Shown piece by piece: positions 1 to 11,600 of a DNA stretch of 64,000 nucleotides. A program made the translations under genes and the position numbers. Under the pieces are notes generated by a model. It made no database searches. It saw nothing but the letters and a program-made list of their open reading frames with translations, and was not told the origin of the DNA. Source of the DNA: Russula earlei (lineage: Eukaryota; Basidiomycota; Agaricomycetes; Russulales; Russulaceae); the NCBI GenBank assembly GCA_025769875.1, contig JAGFNK010000092.1, forward strand, positions 1-64,000, given 5' to 3'. The stretch's first letter is position 1, and every line of letters begins with the position of its first letter.

Positions 1-4
1 TTAA

Positions 5-583
5 CATAGATCCCCTGACCCACCATCCCCATCCACCAGGCCAAGGGAGAGCCTAGTATCTCTCTCACAGGAGATCATATCGTTATCACATGATCTCGCA
101 TCTAGGCTTGAGGATACTAATCAATCAGCAGAGATCGTCGAGGCCGCCCGGGCCGCCAAATACAGTTTGGCAGCCGCAATTAATATAATTCAAGGTTTCA
201 AGGTCTTACCTGATAAAGAGGTAATTGCGCCCAATCAGCATACGTGGACGGAGACAGCCAAGTGTATGGGTGTCAAATGGGGCCCAAAACAACAGACCAG
301 TCTCCCTGACACGCGGGGACTTACAGCGCAAAGCATCGGTGTCGCTAAGGGAAAGCGCCGCCATGTTCACGATGATCCGTACGCCGGGGGCAAACGGTCA
401 GGCAAGCATGCCAAGCCCAATGCAACATCTGCCGCCACGAATGCGCGCATGTGTGCCCTCAGGGAACCACTGTCTCAAACCCCCCCCTCGGAACCCCCCT
501 CCCTCAGATGCCACCACCTCCCTTGCACCATGTCCCTTTGGACTCGCACCGCCGCCTATTCTAGTGGCCTCATCTTCTGCTGA
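5..583 (+). CDS. 3' part of an unidentified ORF, cut by the window edge
   Basis: One frame is open from position 5 to a stop at 581-583, about 192 codons, and there is no convincing ATG inside, so this would be the end of a gene that starts upstream. The first part is rich in Ser, Pro and Arg. The middle holds an Ala-rich segment and then a lysine-rich stretch (VKWGPKQQ). Around 412-460 a neighbouring frame reads CNIC-x3-C-x3-C, a zinc-knuckle-like pattern, which hints that the true reading shifts frame near 410 and that the copy is damaged. I do not recognise the family; a transposon-derived ORF is a reasonable alternative. An AT-rich segment follows from about 590, as expected of a 3' flank. 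Confidence 0.3.
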   Translation, partial: HRSPDPPSPSTRPRESLVSLSQEIISLSHDLASRLEDTNQSAEIVEAARAAKYSLAAAINIIQGFKVLPDKEVIAPNQHTWTETAKCMGVKWGPKQQTSLPDTRGLTAQSIGVAKGKRRHVHDDPYAGGKRSGKHAKPNATSAATNARMCALREPLSQTPPSEPPSLRCHHLPCTMSLWTRTAAYSSGLIFC

Positions 584-617
584 TCCTTACAATAGAAAAT
601 CTTTATTTGTATTGTAA

Positions 618-1229
618 TTTATTTTCAAGATACATAATAAATAAGTCATTAAATAAGTGATTTAGAAAATACTTTGGTGTCATTTACACGCGTGATTGAA
701 GCCCCGATTATCTTGCCAACCCAATCACCTTTTATAGTAATTTTTGATCATCTAACCACCGCTAAAAGTACGCAACTGTCGGTGACAGTATGTTGTCAAG
801 CCAGCGTTGGCTCACAGCTAGAGTTGCCCCAACACTATACAGAATTCTGATGGGGTCTGGAACCAAGACAAGATTTTCGGCATAGCAAACCCAACAAATA
901 TGCTACTTTTGGCAAGAGGATGCCATTGGCATTGTGCGAGTGTTTTCATACTCCGATCATGGAAGGAGTCAGCGACACGTCAGGGCACGCCCGAGAATAG
1001 AATGCGTGTCCTCGGCGGCACAGGAACCAGGGCCTTCCACCACCAAGACAGCTATTCTCCGGCTAAGCCTCATGTGCTATAAAAACTTTTTCATTATCTA
1101 AACCATCAACCTTTAGGCGACTTGGGCCCATACATGACCCAAACCGAGTGGACTCGGGGCACCATCCTCCTTTGATATTTGGAGGGAGGATGGAAGATAT
1201 GGATTCCCCAACAGAACGCACCACACCAA
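618..1229. other. Intergenic, upstream of the flavoprotein gene
   Basis: AT-rich to about 780, then mixed composition. I see no ORF with coding character. The final 150 bases should contain the promoter of the flavoprotein gene, but no TATA-like element stands out. Confidence 0.5.
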
Positions 1230-2823
1230 ATGTCCGAACCTACACCCACGCCCATGCCCACGCTCCTATCGCGTAAATACGATTGCATCGTCATCGGCTC
1301 AGGACACGCAGGCTCCTGCGCGGCGCTCTCAGCTATAGACCACGGCTGCACGCGCGTGCTGATCATCGACAAATGCCCCGAAGCCTGGGCTGGTGGCAAT
1401 GGGTTCTTCAGCGCGGGTGCTCATCGGACCGTTCACGAAGGCCTTGCGGATCTTCTCCCGCTCGTCGAGAACGTCCCGCCGGCGCTCGCGTCACGCATCG
1501 ATCTCGAGCCATACACAGCCGAGCAGTTCACGAACGACATCATGCGGCTCAGTGGCGGTAGAAGCGATGCGCCGCTCGTGCGTACCGTAGTCGAGGGATC
1601 AAGAGAGACGATCAAGTGGTTGAGGCGGAACATCGGAGTCCCATTCACTCTCTCGTTCAACAGGCAGGCGTATGAGGTGGACGGCCGTCATAAATTCTGG
1701 GGCGGTATGGCCCTCAGCATCCGCGACGCCGGTAAAGGTCTTATCGCTGCCCATCGCGCCGCCCTCGAGCGCGTGGGTGTTGAGACGTGGTTCGAGGCTC
1801 CTGCGAAAGAACTTGTGGTCCAAGATGGGGCTATTGCAGGTGTGGTGGTAGAGAGGGATGGAAAGCGAGAGTGCGTACATGCTGCTGCTGTTGTGCTGGC
1901 CGCAGGGGGGTATGAATCGAGCGCCTCCTTGCGAAAGCTATATCTCGGCGAGGGCTGGGAGCATGCATGCGTAAGCCACAATTTCTCTGCACCTCTACTG
2001 TGAAACCGCTAAAATGTACCGCTAGGTTCGAGGGACGCCATACAACACAGGCGATGGTATTTTCATGGCGAAAGCCATCGGTGCGCGGCTCGCGGGAGAC
2101 TGGACTGGCACTCACGCGACGTGTTGGGACGCACACGCCAACAAATTTACCAAGTCAGGATACCCACTTGGCATCATGGTCAACAGACGCGGCTTGCGGT
2201 TCGTCGACGAGGGTGCCGACTTCCGTAACTTCACATATGCGGCCTACGGCAAGGCGATACTGCGACAGCCAGGAGGGATCGCGTTCCAGATATTTGACGC
2301 GCGTGCTGAGACTTGGCTGAGAGAAGAGGAATACGGAGATGAGGTTGTGAAGATACGAGGCAATACCATCGACGAACTCGTGCAGGAACTCGTTTCCCAT
2401 GGCCTTGAGAATGTCGAGGCATTCATGCGGACGGTTGCAGAGTATAACGATGCCACACGTATATTTGCAGCTGCATGCCCCGAGCGCAAGTGGAACCCAA
2501 CGGTAAAAGATGGAGTCGCTACGCATGGGCTGTCACTACCCAAGTCAAACTGGGCACTGCCGTTAGAGGAAGCGCCATTGTTCGCGGTGACAGTCACCTG
2601 CGGAATCACATTCACGTTTGGGGGTCTCGCGATTGACCCAGACACGGCAAGTGTGATCAGAGATGAAGGCGGTAAACCGATCCCGGGTTTATATTGCGCC
2701 GGAGAGATGGTGGGAGGTTTGTGGCATGATAACTACCCCGGAGGAAGTGGGTTGACTGCTGGCGCCGTCTTCGGAAGAATCGCTGGAAGGGAAGCCGGGA
2801 AGAGAGCTAGGCCAAGTGATTGA
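1230..2823 (+). CDS. FAD-dependent oxidoreductase, fumarate reductase/tricarballylate dehydrogenase (TcuA) type
   Basis: Two exons, 1230-1970 and 2026-2823, with a 55-nt GTAAGC...TAG intron in phase 0, give 512 residues. The start is the first ATG in frame; the frame stays open upstream but has no other ATG. Residues 19-28 form the FAD dinucleotide-binding beta strand and GSGHAG loop, followed by the acidic strand end (LIIDK). The C-terminal block HDNYPGGSGLTAGAVFGR is the typical FAD-binding end of the FAD_binding_2 family and most resembles tricarballylate dehydrogenases and fungal fumarate-reductase-like or 3-ketosteroid dehydrogenase-like proteins. These enzymes carry out FAD-linked dehydrogenation or reduction of small acids or ketones; the substrate here cannot be read from sequence. 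There is no signal peptide or membrane segment, so a soluble protein is expected. No pathway genes lie beside it. Confidence 0.85.
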
Positions 2824-4331
2824 CATCTCGATGGTTTTACAAACAAAGAACGACGCTTGCGAAGTTGTATATAGATGTGTGTATGGTTTAGCCCCTAGAA
2901 CATCTGGCTTGCCTTTCATCCGGTGTTTTCCACTTCCACGTACTATGGCACAGTCAGAGAGATAGGTGGTGAGTACTGAAGACCCTCGGTCTGAAGGAGC
3001 CATCCATGTTTAGTGGAGGATGACGTAAGGGAACATGGGATTGGGCACGTAGTCCCGTGCCCTCCTTCATATCTGATCATTAAATTCTTACTCCTACATT
3101 TAATTGCATCTACAAGTGCACATCTGAAAGCGGAAACTAGAGAGTAAAAGAAGATGTCCGCGGTCGAAATGAAATTATCTATCCGCATGAATATTGACAG
3201 TCCTGAGATTAACGGCAAACCGGGCAAAGTAGAAGTCAAGGACGAAAGGAAAGGTACACCGCCGTGGTTTGAAAGGATCGTATCAAATCTTATCTAGAAG
3301 TGGTCGTGGAAGAAGTGGTGAGTGTGGAGGTACTGGAAGTGGCGGAGTCTGCAGAAGTGCCGGTAATAGTTGACTCGAGGCTGGCAGTAGTCTTGTTCAA
3401 AGCTGGAGAAGTCGCAGCATCGCAGGCAGCTATTACATGAGCATGAATTTGAGTCTCCGCTGTCACCCTCACTAGAGCGTGACTTTTGTGCAATTATCCG
3501 ATTATCTCGTCATGTCTGCCACCAGATGAGTTTTCCATTACCGGCAGTCCAATTGATCTCAGGGACAGAACCATAACAAGGGGGAATTAGTAAATATAGA
3601 TAGAAACAATGAGTGACAAGAGTTAGGCAGGATTACCAGAGGTCCAGAGGAGCGACGGCACACGTTGGGTACACCTCAGTCACACTGAGTCACAGAGCGG
3701 AGACTCAAACTCACGCTCATGTAATATGCTGCGGCGACTTCCGCAGCTCCAGCTTTGAACAAGACTAGTATTTCGGGTTGACGGCATTGCAATGCTCTCC
3801 GTGCGGGCTTTTTTCGACCGTCACGGGGACGATCACTATACAATCAGAGGGTAATATACGCTTTGGATGGGACTAGCCAACGTCACCTGTACGGGTTCCC
3901 TTAGACTTAGATTGTACCGAAGTTCAACGGTCCCGCTTCAACTACCGTCTGGAGCCAGCTTGAGACTTGTATGCGACAAGGTTTTACTTGCTTAGCTTCA
4001 CACTCAAGAGTTGATCGCAAAGGAAGATTATGGAGCGCTCATCATACCTCGAACATTGTGTCGGAGTTCAGTTCAAACGCACGAGCAAAAGGTACACACA
4101 AGGTTCAAATACATGTTAAGGCAGAAGCCAAGCTACATGTACACAATATCAATCAGCACCGACACAAGTTAAATGTACGGAGTTGAATCCGAAGTGGTGT
4201 AGGGCTGGCAGAATTGTTCATGTTGGCTCGCTTCAAGTTCCCATCCTCAGTTCTGGGCCCGAAAAAGAGTTGGGCATGGATTAGACTCGACGGGTTGATG
4301 TCGGAAGCACGATAACTTACGAATTTCGCCC
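2824..4331. other. Intergenic, holding an imperfect inverted repeat
   Basis: A short Ser/Thr-rich reading on the minus strand (3290-3493) ends in a stop but has no recognisable start, exons or motif. The only clear structure is the inverted duplication at 3386-3768. I do not assign a gene here. Confidence 0.45.
3386..3768. repeat. Imperfect inverted repeat, arms of about 78 bp, spacer about 230 bp
   Basis: The reverse complement of 3386-3463 closely matches 3692-3768. Both arms contain gcggagactcaaa at one end and ccagctttgaacaagacta at the other, with several substitutions and small gaps between. The left arm lies in the Ser/Thr-rich minus-strand reading and the right arm in non-coding sequence. 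It may be a local inverted duplication or the eroded ends of a short mobile element. Confidence 0.65.
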
Positions 4332-4793
4332 CTAGATATCATTTATGGTGGTGGTGGCAGTGCCCTTATCGTACTTGTAGACAAAGATCGTGTTCCCCGC
4401 GAGATCCTTGATGGTGTACGTTCCGGCTGTCGTGTAAACTTTAACACTCCCATTTTGTAAACTGTCCTGCCCGCTTGGCAAACCCACGTTGACGGGTTTT
4501 CCAGACTGATTGTTGAAGGTGAGACTTCCCCCCTAATAGGTGATCAATTCATAATCGACGGGCTGACAAGCGTAGGTCATGATACTTACGACAGCAATGC
4601 CAGTAAGGTCGGTGGAAAGAGAACCTGTATTGAATGTGAAGGAGAAAATGGGATCCGCGTTGCTCTTGACAGTATACTTTCCAGTGTCCAGGTAGGTTCG
4701 AATATTTCCGGTTGCGAACGGGTCCTGGCGACTATCCGGCAAGATCAAGGTGAGGTTGGAACCAGAATTATTCCTGAAGGTGACGTCGGACAT
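4332..4793 (-). CDS. Small two-repeat protein of unknown function
   Basis: Two exons on the minus strand, 4793-4590 and 4532-4332, are separated by a 57-nt intron (GTAAGT...TTAG, phase 0) and give 134 residues. The halves are homologous to each other and each exon encodes one repeat. Repeat 1 (residues about 4-58) and repeat 2 (about 72-124) share the order [VL]TF-x-N-x-SG, then LP-x-[SG], then Y-x-x-x-G-x-Y-T-[VI]-K and a beta-rich end. There is no cysteine pair, signal peptide or membrane segment, and the composition suggests a small beta-sheet protein. I do not recognise the family. The start is the only ATG, and the second exon is too short to be found without the intron model. It was probably born by duplication of a single exon. 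Confidence 0.7.
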
Positions 4794-5279
4794 CTGATAC
4801 GAAGTTGGACATAAAGTTAGGGATACTAAGATTGGAGAAAGTAGTAGAACACCAACGTTGAGATTGAACTAAACGTTGAGATCTGCAGGAGAAATAAATC
4901 TCAGCCTAATGGGAGAGACTGGCAGTAAAATGAAGGACGCACAAGGCTGAGCAGATGGTGGAACTCGGGTGCTGGATAGTCAGATGGGATGCGTCTGCAC
5001 GGCCCTTTATATGTTCGTAGCCTACCTCCAACCTCCTTCCGCTACAAAGGCCATCGATATGCTGAATAAATTGATATGTGATCGTACAATAAGACGGAAT
5101 ATTTTTCCGTGCAATTGCGCCGTCGCACCGTTACGTCAAATCGTTATAACAAGAGCATGCTATACAGTACATCCCGTCTTCGTTCCGTAGAATGTAGCAA
5201 CGTGTCCAGATTTCAGTCCAACGCAGTCGCAAACGCCTTTAATTGTGTAATCAGGTGGGAAGAATCATCCTAGTCGTCT
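4794..5279. other. Intergenic
   Basis: Upstream flank of the two-repeat gene. Nothing further identified. Confidence 0.5.
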
Positions 5280-5610
5280 TTAGAAAACGTAAGTGCTACC
5301 CTCGAATGGTGCATAGCCAATACTGGGCTGGGCACACCATTGGTCAGCGTCATATTCGCCATAGCAGGCTCCATGGAAGTTGTCAGTTACGATACGGAAC
5401 ACGACACGGAAAGTCGGAAATACGCCATTCTGCGCCAGTGTCGGTAATTCATGTGTTCCGGGCCGGCTGATGATCCGGTCGAGACCTCGCCGTTCTTCAG
5501 ATCTTGTACACCTGATGTGAGAGCGCTTGCAAGACAACGAAACCCGTCCGGTACTATGTTGGTACACATACGATGAGGAAGAGCGTCGAAGCTGGTGAAG
5601 AAACATTTGC
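5280..5610 (-). pseudogene. Broken small gene, unidentified
   Basis: Two adjacent minus-strand frames look coding but do not join. From about 5610 down to about 5462 one frame reads a protein-like sequence containing CTNIVPDGFRC. From about 5460 to the stop at 5280-5282 another frame reads GACYGEYDADQWC and FEGSTYVF before the stop. The change of frame near 5461 has no GT-AG boundary that would explain it, so a one-base indel is likely. Cysteine spacing and aromatic residues suggest a small beta or secreted protein, but no start or signal peptide is visible. It could also be exons of a gene I failed to model. Confidence 0.35.
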
Positions 5611-5627
5611 GAGTTCCTCGCCAGCAT

Positions 5628-8600
5628 GATTAGACCTAAGCGCTAAGCGTCTCCAATCATGTAAGCGCAACCTCCACGTCGTTCCTTCCTAGCAACCGCA
5701 TCAAAACATCTCTGTTCCAAAGTCAGAAATGAAGGCACATAGCAAATCGATCGACTTGCTGATTCGCCAGTCCGTCATCTCCTTCGTCGATAATGTGGGA
5801 ACGGAAAGTAATTCCGCGCCAGAATCATCCCCCCCCCCCTCATTGGGATCCCCGAGTATATGTTCAGACGTTCGAGGAAGAATTGGAGAGGTAGATGGGT
5901 TTGTCATGGCTCGCCGCGACATCTCTACATTCTAAAGGCTGGATATCACAGGGATGGACGAGTCGGAACGGGGGGGTACATACCTCGAGGAGATCACCGA
6001 TACCAGTATTATTGTCGGGAGTGAGAATGGCTAGTAATCCAATGTTGGTAGACGCTCATACGGACTAAATGAGGGAGCCTACCAGCGCACATCACTCCTC
6101 TACAAGCATGGCCGAAAACGATATGAGTACTGTCGGATCAAACCATATCATCAATTTGTTTTCGGCTTGATGAAGTTTACTGGATGCCTGGGCCCGAGCC
6201 CGGAGCGCGTCCCGAGACGGCCTCCGGGTCATCAGTCATCAAACCGTGCGGCGAAAGGATGGGCTTCTAGACATTATCCTGTCACCATCTGTTGCTCGGC
6301 TGAGGCAGCATTGATTATGAATTGAAAGGTCAATAGGTCAGCCGTATATTTGCTTTCAGAGATGGGACAGCATGGGGAAAGTGGGAGGAAGGCAAGGTCG
6401 TGGATGAAGACCATGACGTGGATGCGGTCAAGGAAGGAGCACTAACTTGAAAATAGCAAGCTCTGGTAGGCATCCTCAGGTGCTTTTGTATTAGCGATCA
6501 AGCTCGCTATGGAGAACAGGCGTGGAGACACGCGCAGGGGATGTGTCTTAACTGAACTCGGCGAGTGCGAGAACCGAGTAGTTCCTCTGGTTTGAACCAT
6601 GTCAAACAGGTCGCAGAAAGAATCGTTCACCCCAACGCAAATTGGCCAAGAGAAAGATTCGACGTTTGATCAACATCCCGTCTGCCCCTCTTGATGACTT
6701 GGACCACAGATATAGCCATGCGGATCACATGTACATATGCGCCATGGCCAATGGACATAAGCCAGATATGATATTCGGTTCCGAGTCGTGCTGATCACTT
6801 CAATTTGAAGATATAGAATTGTGCACTTTTCTAGCCTTGCCCTGCTTCCTATATAGCCGAGTAAACGGGCAGAACCGCGCTCGTGATCCGGCGCAGAGCC
6901 CCTCTGGGCTGAACGTGACAGTGTGACAGAGACTTCACCTCTCTTTTGTGAGAGCCGCATGGATGGCTACTTCGAATGCGCTCCGAAGGCAGTGATTCCC
7001 AGAGAACCAAACCCGCCATATCACCGAGCGTTGTTTGCATCGTGGATTTTGGACGGCCATCACAGGGAAATCGATGCAAAGATGTCTGGATTGGGCAGGA
7101 AGTCGCTGTGGCCGCGCAGCAACCCGTTTGTACGAGGTATCTTGCTCATCGGCGTCATCATAAAGTTTTCCGTTGACTGATTCGCGTCCGTGTCAGTTGG
7201 GGCGGCTTCAAGTTTGCGAGCGAGAGAGGTTCGGAGAGGTGGGATGAGGTCCATTATAAATGACAAGGCCCGTACAGTTTTCCGCAAGACGAGGGGGTTT
7301 GAGGAGTCGGGATTGTCAAGTCAAAGCAAAGGCGGCAAGCGGGAATTACGTGGAGCGTTTGAGGCTAACCTGAATTGTCATGGCGACGACTTGATCAAAG
7401 AAAAGACTCAAATACTCTCCCGGGCCTTTGCCTCGTCTTTGCTTCCACCAAACTCCCCGTCGCTGTCCCCATGATCTATTAGTTAGACACATGATCAGAC
7501 AAGGGCGATATTGACAGGGGACGCACTTGCCCGCATGCTCCGGTCTCAGTTTGTTTGTTTTTTTTGCCTTTCCGCCTCCTGAGCATAATGTCTCCAACAC
7601 ATACGAACCTATTCCAGTCTCAAACTGGTCTTATCCCTCAAGGGGTTTGACCCGCGTTTGTCCTTTGTGCTGCCCTTTGACATCACAGCCTGCTCCATCA
7701 GCATCCCTAATGACCCTTTACATTGTCGCATCCTGTGTCTCGTGGGCACTTTACGAGGCAGTGGAAGCAGTTCGGGCCCGGGGAGGGCAAACCCTTCCTC
7801 TTCTGATGTGAGCTCAGAGCCCATTGTGGTTCTTGATTTATATATCGATCCGCGGCGCTTTGAGCCTGCATTTTCGCAGACCCCTCACCCTCAGGCTCTG
7901 GCTGCGGCCAGCTCTATACCACTCACCCCACGTTCATCTTCGGTTGGGTGTGGATCTGTGAATGGTCATGCTATTGTCCCTCCCGTCCTTCATCAGGACA
8001 ACCCTTCCGCTCTAGGGAGAAGTAATGCTGTGCTGGGCTCACTGGTGCTAGTTGATCGAACTGTGCACCAGCCTCACGCAAATTTTTTGCGGTATGACTA
8101 GCATCTCGTGAAACGGCATCCACCAAAGCCATGCATCTCCCCCTCATTTCAGCACGAACGGCAAGGCAAGTGCAATTGGGTGCTCGGCCTGATCTGCCAG
8201 TCGTTTGTCCAGGCCAGTCGCACGCACGCACGCAGTCAGTGTGCGAGATTTCTCAAGACGTTGTAACGAGCACGTGCAGCGCACAAATGCCTCCGTGCTG
8301 CGTGGGTCCATCTGCTTCACGGTGATGAAACGCGATGAGTAAGCGTTGATCTAGATCTATGCGCGACGACGCGCTGGCCGCGGAGAGAGGAAGCGTGTCC
8401 GCACCGTACATGTGACCCTCATGAGCAGTATGAATGGCGATTCGTCACGGGCGGGGGTTTCGCTGTTCCGCGTCCCGCGGCTTGCGACGAAGTCGGAGCG
8501 GCCCGAGTCGACCTCGATCGCTCGCACCACGGCATCAACACAAGACGCGATCCGCGTATCCAAGCATGGATGCTGTCGCAGCTTGCACGGGTTGAGATTC

Positions 8601-11600
8601 ACGGCTATTCCCCATAGACGGGGCGGAAGGGATGAGCGGCATGGGGAGCGCCATGTCTAAGTATTATAGTTGGAAGCACACTGCCACAGGGCACGTTTCG
8701 TGTCAACTTCTCCATCGTCTGGCCCCTTCGAATGTTACACACGAGCGAGTATTCCGGCATTCAGCTCGCGGCGGTGCAAGAAACGTGAACCTCGAAGTAG
8801 ATGCCATACAATTGCCTCGAGAGCAGGTGAAATAAAGAGGATTTTGGCACAATCCGTCTCTAACTCCAACGGCTTTGGGTGCCGTAACCGAAAGCCCTTC
8901 TTTACCTTTCCTGGTCATGGAAATGATGGGGAATTGGGTCCGTTATTCCCTCTTGATAGATTGCATCGTTATGTCTGCCATAGTCGAACGAGCCACATCC
9001 AGGAGATGCGGGTGTTGTGAGCGAGTTGCGGCTATTTACGGGAGGCGCAACAAAACATGTGGCCTAGTGTAGGGCTGGGAGATGACAGAAACCTAGTATC
9101 ACGCCTGAAGTACGTCCAGAAATGCCAAGTTGGCAAACGAAAGAATCCCAGTTTAGATATCGCGCGTGCGAGGAGCATAGAAGTCACAATGAGATGCTCC
9201 CCAACAAACACACTGGTCATCGAATAACAACAACATGAGCCAAGGAGACATAATCATCACTACTGTACCGATGAGCCAGAAGGCAAGTCAGTTGCCGTTG
9301 TCGTTGCCGAACCGTTGCCTTGCTCCCCATTGGCAATAAGCGACTCCCTCGGCAAGAGGCGCCCCTTCAACCAAGCAAGACTGGAGAATACTGTACGATC
9401 AAGGGTGTGTCATGGCCTATCGCTAAACAACATCGCGATCAACGAGGTATCGGTTGGAGAGCGTGTCCGAGCAGGTCGCAAGCGAGAGGAGACAAATGCG
9501 CATTAACGAAGCGACGCGTATCCTTCGCGAGCAGCTGAAGCGCAGATACAAGGGGATCATCCGCAGGTTGCGTGCGCATCGTGGCACTCTGCGAAGACTG
9601 CGTGGAGGAAAGTAGGAAGAGGAGGACAACGCTTTGAATGATAAGGTGGAGGTCCACTCGGAATTCGCCGCACCCGCGGAGCGTCAACAACGAAAGACCG
9701 TAGTGGCCATCGGAGCCCCGATGTCCGCCATGCTCTGAAACTGAGTTCCCGAGGCTCTAGACAGAATCACAGACCCAGAAGCGGTCGAGAGAAGCAATCG
9801 ATCGTTGCAACAACAACAAGCGTAGTTGATTTGATGGCGATCCCCTTTGCTTGACCAGCCTCACAATGCTAAGGCTACCAGGGAGCCCGATAGGGACCCT
9901 AGGGCAACGAACATTCAGAGTGGGTGAGATTTGAAAGCAACAATATAGAGCCACGCCAGATATTTGTAAAGGCTCATATGTGTTTTGACACGTTATTCGA
10001 ATCTGTGGCTACCCAGAAATGTTTGGTAAGGATACCTTGAGCGAAGGGACATATCATCATAAAATATGAAAGCTACTAGGATGCGATGCCAGGATCCCCA
10101 CTCATGGGCGATGGTGTAATGACCTGCATCAGTTTATTGAAGACAATGTGTCATGCGCCACTCCCAACAAACCCAAGGGATAGGACACTTGATCACGGTA
10201 TCGAGCCATCATTACGAGAATCTAAGTGAACGTGACGCTCAAGGTGCTGCGCGGTGGTGTAATTGACGTTGCATGTGATTGGTGGCCCCTGATTTGCGCA
10301 AACGATACTACAGGGCGAGGAACGAAACAAAACGATTCAAAAAGAGTGGCAGGTAGAGCGCGCGGACTGTTGAATGACCACAGGTGCCTTCATTCATCCT
10401 TTGTACATATGGCAGGTGACAGGGAGAGGATCACCGCGTTGAGGGATGGCTGGCCTCACCTCGGAGGAAATCTGCCAGTTAAGGTATTACCACCCTATAT
10501 CGTCGAGCGTCACCTGGTTCCATCCGGACTGTGCATTGGGATGATGTTGACAGGTGTTGGGATCAGGGATCTGGTGTATAGAACCGCTGCTGCACGAAGA
10601 CCTCGAGGACAGTACTACGGTGCGTACAGCAAGGCCAACGAAACATAATTGAACACGCGAGCCTTTTTAGCCTTTGGCGGCACTGCGGGTGGCACAAACC
10701 CAGTTCGATATATTGCCTCCGAGCCAAGAGAAAGTGCGATTGCTATTTTGATGTCGGCGAGACAGATTTCACCGAAGGACAAGACACAGAGAGGCTCACG
10801 ACTCGGAGGCACGACTCGGAGGCTTGGCAATTGGAGAAAGAGATGAAGCCCTGTGAGTTGGCATCTGGAAGAGAAGGTCCAGCTATTTGTGGGCGAGCGG
10901 ATATGGTAAATACCTGATAGGCAGCGTCGGGTGATGATTTCCAACCCTGACTGAACTCGAATTCGAGAAGGATGTCCTGTTTCGAGCTGTCCCGACGCCG
11001 TTGGCGGGTGATGGCAGGGTGTTAAACTCAGATAGCATTGATCGCTGTCACGAGCGAGCGACGAGCGGACTTCAGAAGGTCCTCTTCATAAGTCCCCTTG
11101 GTGGGTGCGGGATATGGATCAGCATGCATTCTTGTAGCCCCCGGTTGTGATCATGATCGCCCCTCGAGGGGACGACACCACGTTTACTTGTGCGTCAACA
11201 TGCTTGCTTCCACCCCCACAACCGTGACCCCACCGGCGCTGCTTTCCACGTGGAATTTCGATCATCATGGCCATGGCCGAGGTTTCGCATCACTATGACA
11301 GAGTACAAGCTGCCGACTCGACCCTGCAACGGGGCTTCTTCTTGAGCGATATATACGTGCCAGGCGATGCTATCCCTGAGCTTCTGATAAGGGAGATGCC
11401 AACGTTCGGGAGGGGTGCTTCTGCAGGCATGCCAAGCTATGAATAAACCCCGCGGAATGCACTCCGTACGTTACCTGTAAAGCCCCTTTGAAGCCGCCGT
11501 TGGGATATGAATAATGAAGGTTCCATCCGTGACTGGTCTCCGATGCTCATAAAGGGCGAGGCGAGGCACTTGACGCGACACGTGAGGCCCTCCGATATCC

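Noticed and set aside
5701..5922. 73-codon minus-strand ORF with an opposing ORF on the plus strand
   Set aside because: No motif and equal support for both strands.
7658..8101. 147-codon plus-strand ORF
   Set aside because: It begins on a non-ATG codon, has no splice or domain support, and overlaps ORFs on the other strand.
9439..9690. Minus-strand ORF with a plausible helical C-terminus
   Set aside because: No start context, exons or homology; single short frame only.
10226..10648. 140-codon plus-strand ORF
   Set aside because: Starts on a non-ATG codon, has no recognisable domain, and its composition is what chance would give.
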